From an uncultured Bacteroidota bacterium (GTDB lineage: Bacteria > Bacteroidota > Bacteroidia > Chitinophagales > Chitinophagaceae), in the NCBI GenBank assembly GCA_903881265.1, contig CAIRSV010000349.1:1-23905 (forward strand): a stretch of DNA of 23,905 nucleotides, read 5' to 3'. Made by a program: the position numbers and the translations under genes. The notes below the pieces were generated by a model. The model had not been told where the DNA came from and searched no databases. It saw only the letters and a list, made by a program, of their open reading frames with translations. Positions 7,323 through 15,427 of the stretch are shown here, piece by piece. The first letter of the stretch is position 1; the number at the start of each line of letters is the position of its first letter.

Positions 7323-8756
7323 TTAATGATGATGATGTAATTGTTCCTCAATAAAATGTTCTGTATTGGCTTCCTCAATCACGTCCATCTTGTTTTTAAA
7401 GTTTTCACCACTTGTTTTCAAGATAAACTTAATCTCCGCGATGGCTATCACAGGGAAGTATTTCGCAAAGAGGAAGTAACAAGTGAAGAATAATCCGAAT
7501 GAACCTAAATAGAATCCTACTTCTGGCCAAGATGGCGTATAATAACTCCAACTTGATGGAAGATAATCTCTGTGAAGCGACATGATGATAACGAAACGCT
7601 CGAACCACATACCAATATTCACAATGATACTCATAAAGAAGGTAAACCAAATATTACGACGTAATTTCTTAAACCAAAACAATTGAGGAGACACCACATT
7701 GCAGGTCATCATCGCCCAATATGCCCACCAATAAGGCCCCATCACACGAAGACGAAACGCTTCCTGCTCCCATAATACACCACTATAATATGCGATAAAC
7801 AACTCTGTTAGATAAGCGACACCCACGATAGAACCCGTGAGAACAATCACTTTATTCATCGCTTCGATATGACCTATTGTGATATACTCTTGCAAATTCA
7901 ATACTTTACGAGTAAGCACCAACAAGGTTTGCACCATGGCAAAACCTGAGAATACCGCTCCCGCAACGAAGTAAGGAGGAAAGATAGTTGTATGCCAACC
8001 TGGTACAATTGATGTAGCAAAGTCAAACGATACAATCGTATGCACAGAAAGTACAAGAGGTGTACTCAAACCGGCTAATACCAACGACAACATTTCATGA
8101 CGTTGCCAGTGTTTTGCACTTCCAGCCCAACCAAACGAAGCTACACCGTATGTCATTTTTCTAAATTTCGTTTTTGCTCTGTCACGCAAAGTGGCAAAAT
8201 CAGGAATCAAGCCTGAGTACCAGAACAAAAGAGACACCGTAAAGTATGTTGATATCGCAAATACGTCCCAAAGCAAAGGTGAAATGAAGTTAGGCCAAAG
8301 GGGACCGCGAGTATTTCCATAAGGCAATACAAAGAAGGCATCCCATACACGACCCATATGCCAAATTGGAAACTGACCAGCGCACATTACCGCAAAAATA
8401 GTCATGGCTTCAGCGGCCCGATTGACACCCGTTCGCCAACCTTGACGGAATAGCAGTAAGATCGCAGAAATCAAGGTTCCGGCGTGACCAATCCCTACCC
8501 ACCATACGAAATTGGTGATATCATATCCCCATCCGATAGTTCGATTCAGGTTCCATACCCCTGTACCCCAATAGACTTCCCATGTCACACTGAATATCCC
8601 AAAACCTAGCAATGATGCTGAAATTAGGAACCCAATCGTCCAGAGTTTAGTGGGCTTACTTTCTATAGGTGAACAAATGTCCTCTGTTATCTGATGATAC
8701 GACTTATCACCGTCTACTAAAGGCTCCCTGATAATCGATTCGTACTTTAAATGCAT
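7323..8756 (-). CDS. actC: Alternative complex III subunit ActC (NrfD/PsrC-like quinol-binding membrane subunit)
   Basis: A 477-residue polytopic membrane protein of the NrfD/PsrC family with about ten hydrophobic helices. In ACIII it is the subunit linked to quinol oxidation next to ActB. Family-typical stretches include GWGYDITNFVWWVGIGHAG, QFPIWHMGRVW, and GPYWWAYWAMMTCNVVSPQ. The N-terminal soluble part (about 45 residues) begins with the ATG at 8754-8756. The C-terminus ends in LHHHH, a short His cluster just before the stop. It is 78 bp downstream of actB. A small frame on the same strand inside it (7429-7650) is a shadow. Confidence 0.95.
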   Translation of the reverse strand: MHLKYESIIREPLVDGDKSYHQITEDICSPIESKPTKLWTIGFLISASLLGFGIFSVTWEVYWGTGVWNLNRTIGWGYDITNFVWWVGIGHAGTLISAILLLFRQGWRTGVNRAAEAMTIFAVMCAGQFPIWHMGRVWDAFFVLPYGNTRGPLWPNFISPLLWDVFAISTYFTVSLLFWYSGLIPDFATLRDRAKTKFRKMTYGVASFGWAGSAKHWQRHEMLSLVLAGLSTPLVLSVHTIVSFDFATSIVPGWHTTIFPPYFVAGAVFSGFAMVQTLLVLTRKVLNLQEYITIGHIEAMNKVIVLTGSIVGVAYLTELFIAYYSGVLWEQEAFRLRVMGPYWWAYWAMMTCNVVSPQLFWFKKLRRNIWFTFFMSIIVNIGMWFERFVIIMSLHRDYLPSSWSYYTPSWPEVGFYLGSFGLFFTCYFLFAKYFPVIAIAEIKFILKTSGENFKNKMDVIEEANTEHFIEEQLHHHH

Positions 8757-8834
8757 ATCTTTTTATTTTTTCGTTGTCATTCTTCGCATAGCTCAGAATG
8801 CTCTTTATACTTGTTAGATATTATTCTTTTTAAC

Positions 8835-11800
8835 TTAAGCGTGTTCTTTTGATACTTCGTGTGATTCTTTCTCAGGATCAGCGCTTTGCAATACATCTGC
8901 ATGTCTAATCTTAGATAAATAATTTACATTCGGCAATGTGTGTATTTCTTCCAATACATGGAACACACGTTCTTTTTGCTCTTCGTATCTTAATTTATAG
9001 ATGGCACTTTCGTTATCATTTACATTTCCAAAAACAATAGCATCTGTCGGACAAGATTGCTGACAAGCAGTTCGTGCTTCGCCATCTTTCATCGTTCGTC
9101 CCTGTTTCTTAGCGCTTGCTTTAGCTCCTTGTAAACGTTGTACACAGAAACTACATTTTTCCATTACACCGCGGCTTCTAACCGTCACATCCGGATTCAG
9201 CACCATACGAGTGATGTCATTATTGATATCATCTCTGCGGCCATCTTCGTACACATTATCATCAAAGCAATCAGCTTCATTCCAGTCTCTCCAGTTGAAA
9301 CGACGTACTTTATACGGGCAGTTGTTCGCACAATATCTTGTACCGATACAACGATTATACGCCATTTGATTCATCCCTTCGCTGCTGTGGTTGGTGGCAT
9401 TCACCGGACAAACATTTTCACAAGGGGCGTTATCACAATGCTGACAAAGCATTGGTTGGAATAAAGTTTGAATAGAATCGGGCTTGGATGGATCACCGGC
9501 GAAATATCGGTCGATACGCAACCAATGCATATCGTGAACCAATAATACCTGGTTCTTACCAACCACTGATACGTTGTTTTCAGCCTGACAAGCAATCGTA
9601 CAAGCACCACAACCTACGCAACTATTCAAATCGATACTCATACCCCACTTCATTCCTAGAGAATCGTGGTTAGGATATAATGTACCATTTTTACGATACG
9701 CCTCTTCCCAATCTTCTCCCGTGGCTGTTGTTGAAGGAATCTTCTCTTCAGCGTGGGCGTGTGTTTGTGCTGCACCTTCAGCTTCCGCTGCGTTATGTGG
9801 CGCATCAAAACTATGTGTAAAATGACTTAACTCTTCTTTGCGCTCGTCGTACAATATCGACGGATTCTTTTTAAACTCGTCAAATGTAAATTCATGGATG
9901 ATAGGACGCTTCGATTCAAAACTATGATGCGTTTGTGTAATCGCAAGATCATAGGTTTCGCTTGTGCCTGTCATCGCTGCATTTGAGTAATACGTTGAGT
10001 TGCCACTTGCATCTTTGGCTACCATCGGATAGATATTCACCCCAGTTCCTGCAGCAGCTCTTCCTACGCCTTTATCGCGACCATACCCTACGGCAATGGC
10101 AATCACTTCATCATGCATGCCCGGCAAGACCAATACCGGCAATTTAATTTCTGTCCCGTTTGCCTTGACAGAAAAAACTTTCTTGGCACGTTGCACTTCA
10201 TTCAGGTCTGTATGTTCTGCACCATTTGCCTTCGCAGTATTTGGCGACATCAAGATATAGTTATCCCATGTACATTTTGATATTGGATCTGGCAATTCTT
10301 GTAACCATGGATTATTACTCCATACACCCCCACGTCCAATACCCACTTTTTCGTACATGACTAACTCTAACGCAGCACCTTTCATAGTTGAAATCTTCGC
10401 ACTTGCATCCGATACATTACCACTGAAAGTTGCACCGCTCATAGCCATCGTTTCTGGCTCAATAATTCCTTTTTGGATTGCTGTATCAAAGGCAGACTGC
10501 CCGCCCAATTTGGCCATCCAATAATTTTTGACAAAATCGTAATGAGCTGTATTGTCACCGCTCCATTTCAACAATGATTCTTCCCAAGGACGGGTTTTGA
10601 ACAAAGGCGAAATAGTAGGCTGCATTAAAGAGGTATATCCAGTGTGTGGTTCAGCATCACCCCAGCTTTCAAGCCAGTGATTTGATGGCGCAGAAACCTT
10701 GCACAATTGTGTGGTCTCATCCATTCTATCATTGAAAGAAACAGAAAGCTTCAAACCGCCTATTTTCTCTTTGATCATTTTGCCGTTCGCGTTATCATAC
10801 ACTGGGTTGCAATCATAGAACATCACACCACCTACTTGTCCGTTTTTAAGGGCTTCGGCGAAGGCGTTCATATCGGCATCACTTCCTTTTTTGGTATTAT
10901 TTGTTGTCGCAAACGTCATCGTTGTACCCAAGGCGCCAATTGCACTATTGATGGCATTGACGATGGTTTGTACCGATGCATCATTGCTTCCGCAAACAAC
11001 TAAGGCATTTCCTTTATTGGCATTCAGTTCGGCTGCAATTTTTGTAATAGCAGCATTCAGTGAAGGGTTGACATTTGCAGCGCCTCCATTTAATGCATTT
11101 AAAATACCTAAGGCCACAGCACCATATTGTGATGGCTTGGCAGTAAAACGTTGATCGGCACTGCTACCCGTTAAGCTCATCATCCCCTCAATTTGGAAAT
11201 GTTTGCTCATTGCAATATTCTTGGCACTAATCTTACGGCCTTTGCTGTATTGCTTCGCATAAATTTCAGGTGAAATCCACGTTCCAAGGAAATCGGCACC
11301 TATACTTACGATCACTTTAGCATTATCAAAACGATACGCTGGAATTGCTCGTACACCAAATGAACCTTGATTGGCTTCTAGTAATCCGCTGTATGAAACA
11401 GCATCATACATAATGTGTTTTGTGCTTGGATATTTTGCTGTAAACTGCGCAAGCGCAGCAGCTGTCGTCGCACTATTCGTTGACGATGTAATTATATATA
11501 AGGGTGCGCCGCCCATGCCATTCAAGGCATCACTGACCATTTTATCTACGGCTTCCCATGTACTTTCTTTTTGACCAATTGAAGGATATTTCGCTCTTGT
11601 TGCATCGTACAAATTCAATACAGAACCCTGAATACGCGCTGTAGTGGCTCCAAATGTCAAGGTACTGTCTGAGTTTCCTTCGATTTTGATCGGACGTCCT
11701 TCACGGGTTCTTACCAATACCGGCACCGCTTCACCACCGTCTACATAAGTTGACGCATATAACAATGGAACACCCGGTGTTACATTTTCGGGTTTGATAG

Positions 11801-12029
11801 CATACGGAATGGCATTTCGGACTGGCATTTCACAACTAGCTGCGATGGTAGCAGCCACTGTGCTAAAGCCTAAGTACTTAAGGAAATCGCGACGTGACGT
11901 ATTGGCTTCAGCAATACTTTCAATCCCGTCAAATGGCAAATCTTCACGAAATTCATTCGCTTCAATTTCTTTAAACTGTGCTGAGGGTGCTAATTCCTCT
12001 AGTCCTTTCCAATATTGTTTTTTACTCAT
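8835..12029 (-). CDS. actB: Alternative complex III subunit ActB (Fe-S / molybdopterin-oxidoreductase-like fusion)
   Basis: The large peripheral subunit of ACIII, 1064 residues from the ATG at 12027-12029 (MSKKQYWKGLEEL). The frame extends to a TTG at 12080, which I reject. A twin-arginine motif, SRRDFLK (R46-R47), precedes a hydrophobic stretch ending in AASC, so it looks like a Tat-exported protein with a possible lipid-anchor cysteine near residue 66. The middle is a molybdopterin-oxidoreductase-like domain, which in ACIII lacks the cofactor. The C-terminal third holds four cysteine groups: CVGCGACTIAC (about residue 800), CQHCDNAPCENVC, CIGTRYCANNC and CSFC...CQQSC. They fit three [4Fe-4S] clusters and one [3Fe-4S], the third group having one cysteine fewer. 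It carries electrons from ActC to the ActA hemes. Confidence 0.96.
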   Translation of the reverse strand: MSKKQYWKGLEELAPSAQFKEIEANEFREDLPFDGIESIAEANTSRRDFLKYLGFSTVAATIAASCEMPVRNAIPYAIKPENVTPGVPLLYASTYVDGGEAVPVLVRTREGRPIKIEGNSDSTLTFGATTARIQGSVLNLYDATRAKYPSIGQKESTWEAVDKMVSDALNGMGGAPLYIITSSTNSATTAAALAQFTAKYPSTKHIMYDAVSYSGLLEANQGSFGVRAIPAYRFDNAKVIVSIGADFLGTWISPEIYAKQYSKGRKISAKNIAMSKHFQIEGMMSLTGSSADQRFTAKPSQYGAVALGILNALNGGAANVNPSLNAAITKIAAELNANKGNALVVCGSNDASVQTIVNAINSAIGALGTTMTFATTNNTKKGSDADMNAFAEALKNGQVGGVMFYDCNPVYDNANGKMIKEKIGGLKLSVSFNDRMDETTQLCKVSAPSNHWLESWGDAEPHTGYTSLMQPTISPLFKTRPWEESLLKWSGDNTAHYDFVKNYWMAKLGGQSAFDTAIQKGIIEPETMAMSGATFSGNVSDASAKISTMKGAALELVMYEKVGIGRGGVWSNNPWLQELPDPISKCTWDNYILMSPNTAKANGAEHTDLNEVQRAKKVFSVKANGTEIKLPVLVLPGMHDEVIAIAVGYGRDKGVGRAAAGTGVNIYPMVAKDASGNSTYYSNAAMTGTSETYDLAITQTHHSFESKRPIIHEFTFDEFKKNPSILYDERKEELSHFTHSFDAPHNAAEAEGAAQTHAHAEEKIPSTTATGEDWEEAYRKNGTLYPNHDSLGMKWGMSIDLNSCVGCGACTIACQAENNVSVVGKNQVLLVHDMHWLRIDRYFAGDPSKPDSIQTLFQPMLCQHCDNAPCENVCPVNATNHSSEGMNQMAYNRCIGTRYCANNCPYKVRRFNWRDWNEADCFDDNVYEDGRRDDINNDITRMVLNPDVTVRSRGVMEKCSFCVQRLQGAKASAKKQGRTMKDGEARTACQQSCPTDAIVFGNVNDNESAIYKLRYEEQKERVFHVLEEIHTLPNVNYLSKIRHADVLQSADPEKESHEVSKEHA

Positions 12030-12122
12030 ATTATATTCAGTATTCGATGTCGACGGATAATTTCCAGAAACAATCAGCAAAGCGTCTGCGCCGGATGTTA
12101 GCTATCGATTTTCGGATTTATT

Positions 12123-13400
12123 TTAATAATGGCATTTTTGACATTCAAGGCCTCCTATATCACTCACTTTCACATCTTCACGCTTTCCTTCTTTGATTTC
12201 ATCATGATATTTCTTGAAGATTGAATAGTAGTTATTATCGGCAAACTGAACTTTGGTATTTCTGTGGCAATTAATACACCATCCCATACTCAATTCAGCA
12301 AACTGATAGACTTCATCCATTTCTTGAATACCACCATGACAACGTTGACAGGCTACTTTACCCGATACGACGTGCAATGAGTGATTGAAATAAACGTGGT
12401 CAGGTAAATTGTGAATTTTCACCCATTCAATCGGCTTGGCCATAATAGCGCCTTTTGCATCGCGGTTATAATCTTTTTTACTTGGGTTCCATCCAGCATA
12501 CTCATATAACTTCTGAATTTCTTTGGTACCATCTACTTTATTCCCTTCCAAATCTACCAACGGATGTGCATCAGCGCCAGTATACTCGTTAATTTGTTTG
12601 TGACAATTCATACACACATTTGTCGAAGGAATCATCGCATGACGACTCTTTTCAGCGCCTGCGTGACAATACAGACAATTAATTTGATTGATCCCTGCGT
12701 GTACTTTATGTGAATAGAAAATGGGTTGCTTAGGCATATAATTTTTCTGTCTGCCAAATTCAGAGCCTTTGGTTAACCAAACCCCAAAGCCAACAATAGC
12801 AATAACTACGATGCAGGCTATCACTACTTTATTACGGAAGAAAGGCACATCACGTGGCGAAGGAACACCTTGTTTGGCATCCGCTGCACGACTCAATACT
12901 TTATTGACTGATGTTAGAATAACTGCAGCAAGTAATAAGACAATAGTGAGTATAGAATATAACAACGTATTATCGCCCGAAGATTGATTACCACCGCCAC
13001 TAGCAGGAGTTTGCGCAACTGCAACTGGTGCTTTATACTCTTCTACGTAGTTGATAACCGCGTCAATTTCTTCATTGCTCAAGGCCGGAAATGCGGTCAT
13101 AGCCGTTTTGTTCCACTTATTGAACAAATCATTGGCATACTTATCCCCGCTACCTATTACTGCGGCTGGATTATGCACCCATTTATAAATCCATTCCTTT
13201 GAAGGAACACGACCGCTGACTCCTTGCAAAGCTGGACCGGTGGCGTCTTTCAGCGGATTATGACAAGCCGCGCAGTTGGCCTGAAAAATTGCTTTCCCAT
13301 CAGGAGCCGCCATGCCTGAAAACGAGTGTAGAAGCAGAATTGCTATGAGTAGAAAAAGTCCCTTTAAATCTTTAGCCATACGTAGTGAAAAACTTAACAT
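12123..13400 (-). CDS. actA: Alternative complex III subunit ActA (hexaheme: cytochrome c domain plus pentaheme domain)
   Basis: The first gene of the operon, 425 residues. A signal-like segment precedes an N-terminal class I cytochrome c domain with CAACH at 43-47. Then come a Gly/Ser/Thr linker, membrane helices at about 146-165 and 191-210, and the ActA multiheme domain with CLYCH (242), CMNCH (263), CQRCH (351), CINCH (375) and CQKCH (420), the last one residue from the C-terminus. ActA of characterised ACIII is described as pentaheme, so the N-terminal sixth heme site is a fusion worth noting; it may be common in Bacteroidota. Starts at 13400 and 13379 are both ATG; the downstream one (MAKDLKGLF) gives a cleaner signal peptide. 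actB follows after a 93-bp gap. Confidence 0.95.
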   Translation of the reverse strand: MLSFSLRMAKDLKGLFLLIAILLLHSFSGMAAPDGKAIFQANCAACHNPLKDATGPALQGVSGRVPSKEWIYKWVHNPAAVIGSGDKYANDLFNKWNKTAMTAFPALSNEEIDAVINYVEEYKAPVAVAQTPASGGGNQSSGDNTLLYSILTIVLLLAAVILTSVNKVLSRAADAKQGVPSPRDVPFFRNKVVIACIVVIAIVGFGVWLTKGSEFGRQKNYMPKQPIFYSHKVHAGINQINCLYCHAGAEKSRHAMIPSTNVCMNCHKQINEYTGADAHPLVDLEGNKVDGTKEIQKLYEYAGWNPSKKDYNRDAKGAIMAKPIEWVKIHNLPDHVYFNHSLHVVSGKVACQRCHGGIQEMDEVYQFAELSMGWCINCHRNTKVQFADNNYYSIFKKYHDEIKEGKREDVKVSDIGGLECQKCHY

Positions 13401-13435
13401 CAGTTAGAGTATAATTTGCGTTAAATCGAATGTGG

Positions 13436-13444
13436 GCAAATGTA
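13436..13444 (-). promoter_or_regulatory. Predicted -7 box of the ACIII-cox operon promoter
   Basis: TACATTTGC on the - strand matches the Bacteroidota -7 consensus TAnnTTTG, 35 bp upstream of the actA ATG at 13400. A TTTG-type -33 element is not evident at the usual 19-21 bp distance (GTGT is there instead), which could mean an activator is needed. Confidence 0.55.
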
Positions 13445-13446
13445 CT

Positions 13447-13494
13447 TCGCGAAAAGGAAATTTTACACACAATTCGAAAAAATTATTTTCGCGA
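13447..13494. promoter_or_regulatory. Two TCGCGA palindromes upstream of actA (possible operator)
   Basis: TCGCGA occurs at 13447-13452 (within TTCGCGAA) and again at 13489-13494 (within TTTTCGCGA). Centres are 42 bp apart, about four helical turns. The arms CGCGAAAA (13448-13455) and TTTTCGCG (13486-13493) form an inverted repeat. A further TTCGAA lies between them at 13473-13478. The first site ends 2 bp upstream of the predicted -7 box, where a regulator would act. Confidence 0.4.
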
Positions 13495-13750
13495 TACAAA
13501 CTTTTTTTTCAGGTCCTTTAAGAAGCTTGTCATACCTCAATGACACACTTTTGTAATGAACAGGACTGGATGTAATCTTGTCTCAGCGAGGACAATCGCT
13601 TTACAGTGAATTAAAACCGAATGCCTGCAATAAAATGAAAACAGTGCTCCGTGAAAAAGAAACGATCTCTTTTTTTGATTCTCCTCCAAGACAAGTGCAG
13701 CTTGGAACGATATTCAGTGTTGAACATCTATCAATAAACACCTTTTTCCC

Positions 13751-13759
13751 TACATTTGC
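13751..13759 (+). promoter_or_regulatory. Predicted -7 box of purM, giving a near-leaderless mRNA
   Basis: TACATTTGC matches TAnnTTTG and lies only 4 bp before the ATG at 13764. With Bacteroidota spacing the transcript would begin at or within a few bases of the start codon. No good TTTG -33 element is seen at 19-21 bp. Confidence 0.5.
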
Positions 13760-13763
13760 ACCC

Positions 13764-14921
13764 ATGAGCAATTTATATAGCCAACGTGGGGTTTCGGCCC
13801 AGAAAGAAGATGTGCACGAAGCCATCAAGAATTTAGATAAAGGTCTGTTTCCGAATGCGTTTTGTAAAATCTTACCCGATTATGTTTCTCAAGATGATGA
13901 CCATTGCTGCATTATGCATGCCGATACCGCAGGCACCAAATCAATCATCGCTTACTTATATTGGAAGGAAACCGGCGACCTCAGTGTTTGGAAAGGTATC
14001 GCACAGGATGCAATGGTGATGAATATTGATGATATGATTTGCGCCGGAGCCACGTCAAACTTTATCTTGTCTTCCACCATTGCGCGCAACAAACATTTAA
14101 TTCCCAAGGAAGTATTAAGCGCAGTGATAAACGGTTGCGAAGAACTGATTCAAGAATGGAAATCCTTCGGCATCGATATCCATATGGCCGGCGGCGAAAC
14201 CGCAGATGTGGGCGACTTGGTAAAAACAATTGACGTAGGTTATACAGCGTTTGCACGATATAAACGTTCAAACGTCATGACAATCAACCCGCAACCGGGC
14301 GATGTGATTGTCGGTTTTGCCTCATTCGGACAAAGTTCGTACGAAACCCAAGCCAATAGCGGCATCGGATGCAATGGCCTGACGAGTGCTCGTCATGATT
14401 TATTGGATAAAAGTTACAAGAATTACCCTGAAAGTTTTGACCCTGCAATGGCCGATGAAGTTTGCTATATCGGAAAACACAAGCTTACCGATGTGGCTGA
14501 AAACGGTATGACAATTGGGAAAATGTTATTATCACCCACCAGAACTTTTGCACCGGTGGTGAAGCAGATGGTCGAAAAATACGGGCAACAAATACATGGC
14601 ATCGTGCATAATACTGGCGGTGGACAAACCAAATGCATGAAATATATTGACGGCAACGTGCGCTTGATCAAGGATAATTTATGTACCCCACCGTTGATAT
14701 TCGATTTGATACAGCAAGCCTCTGGTATCGATTACAGAGAAATGTATCAGGTCTTTAATATGGGTAACCGACTAGACGTGTATACCAGTGCAGCCATTGC
14801 TGAGGAGATTATTGCCTTAGCAGCCTCCTTCAATATCGATGCGCAAATTGTTGGGCGCGTTGAAGCCGCTGAGAAAAAAGAATTAGTCATCAGAAGCGCC
14901 TTCGGCGAGTTTGTGTTTTAG
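13764..14921 (+). CDS. purM: Phosphoribosylformylglycinamidine cyclo-ligase (AIR synthetase)
   Basis: A 385-residue enzyme of de novo purine synthesis: FGAM + ATP to AIR in the cytoplasm. The start MSNLYSQRGVSAQKEDVHEAIKNL is the usual Bacteroidota N-terminus, so I place it at the ATG at 13764 and not at the TTG at 13578. Family motifs are HADTAGTKS, AMVMNIDDMICAGA, the MAGGETADVGD loop and GDVIVGFASFGQSSYETQANSGIG for nucleotide/phosphate binding, and HNTGGGQTKCM in the C-terminal domain. It is monocistronic and divergent from the respiratory operon. No other pur genes are nearby. Confidence 0.96.
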   Translation: MSNLYSQRGVSAQKEDVHEAIKNLDKGLFPNAFCKILPDYVSQDDDHCCIMHADTAGTKSIIAYLYWKETGDLSVWKGIAQDAMVMNIDDMICAGATSNFILSSTIARNKHLIPKEVLSAVINGCEELIQEWKSFGIDIHMAGGETADVGDLVKTIDVGYTAFARYKRSNVMTINPQPGDVIVGFASFGQSSYETQANSGIGCNGLTSARHDLLDKSYKNYPESFDPAMADEVCYIGKHKLTDVAENGMTIGKMLLSPTRTFAPVVKQMVEKYGQQIHGIVHNTGGGQTKCMKYIDGNVRLIKDNLCTPPLIFDLIQQASGIDYREMYQVFNMGNRLDVYTSAAIAEEIIALAASFNIDAQIVGRVEAAEKKELVIRSAFGEFVF

Positions 14922-15079
14922 CATTGTTTGGATGTAAAGAGTAAAAAAATATCTTACTCAATTATCATACGCCATACAAGATTTAATGTGGTAAAATTCA
15001 GCGTTATTACAGCAATCTTTTTTATATAATACGTGCTGATATAATTTTAGCTTTCTATTTTTCCTTTAAAAACATGGAC

Positions 15080-15097
15080 GAAACACTGCTGTGATTC
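15080..15097 (-). terminator. Possible terminator after the alaS-linked small gene
   Basis: On the - strand, GAATCAC-AGCA-GTGTTTC folds into a 7-bp stem with one T-T mismatch and a tetraloop, starting directly after the stop codon at 15098. A TTTTT run follows about 6 nt later. The gap between stem and U-tract weakens the call. Confidence 0.35.
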
Positions 15098-15370
15098 TTA
15101 TTGATTTATACTGTTAACAACCCTCACTGGAGTAATTTCGATTTTCATATAAGGATAATAGGGCAGCGTAGAAAGTATGGCATGCACATCCTCAGTATCA
15201 GCCGCCATCATAACAATAAAAATACCAGACATATCCAACTTAATATAGTTAGCAACAATCGTCCCATTTTCTTCCAACTCTTTTACAACCTCTTGCTCTC
15301 TTGGCAGTAGTTTCATTCTTGTTTCGTGATCCAATTTTTCTAGTTGGATATCAAGCATAAATTTTTTCAT
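15098..15370 (-). CDS. Muconolactone Delta-isomerase-like small protein (dimeric alpha/beta barrel)
   Basis: A 90-residue soluble protein. Strand MKKFMLDIQL, helix LPREQEVVKELEENG, YIKLD, FIVMMAADTEDVHAIL and YYPYMKIEI follow the same order as the protein at 501-791, with shared KF, P-x(n)-E/I helix, AA..EV/DV and KIEI positions. The two look like distant paralogues of the muconolactone-isomerase/YciI-like fold. I assign no activity. The gene starts at an ATG (15368-15370), 57 bp after the alaS stop on the same strand, so it may be read from the alaS transcript; I see no promoter box in that gap. Confidence 0.7.
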   Translation of the reverse strand: MKKFMLDIQLEKLDHETRMKLLPREQEVVKELEENGTIVANYIKLDMSGIFIVMMAADTEDVHAILSTLPYYPYMKIEITPVRVVNSINQ

Positions 15371-15427
15371 TTTTTACTCGTTTGTATTTATGTAAAAGAT
15401 TCAGTTTACTTTTTATTGATCAAATTT

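Larger units (their letters stand above)
13401..13763. other. Divergent intergenic region actA/purM
   Basis: These 363 bp carry no convincing gene. They hold the actA-side -7 box and TCGCGA sites, an inverted repeat TGTCAT-ACCTCA-ATGACA (13528-13545), a small AGCGA-N6-TCGCT hairpin (13585-13600), and the purM -7 box at 13751-13759. An upstream TTG at 13578 opens a frame continuous with purM, but the product would not match the N-terminus of the family. Confidence 0.7.

Noticed and set aside
12030..12080. N-terminal extension of ActB from a TTG codon
   Set aside because: The ATG at 12029 gives MSKKQYWKGLEEL, the expected ActB start; the extension has no family character.
13578..13763. N-terminal extension of PurM from a TTG codon
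   Set aside because: The extra 62 residues do not resemble PurM, a -7 box lies inside this stretch, and the ATG at 13764 gives the standard N-terminus.
14939..14959. GAGTAA-N9-TTACTC hairpin after purM as a terminator
   Set aside because: AT-rich 6-bp stem with the A-run in the loop and no U-tract after it; a chance match is likely.
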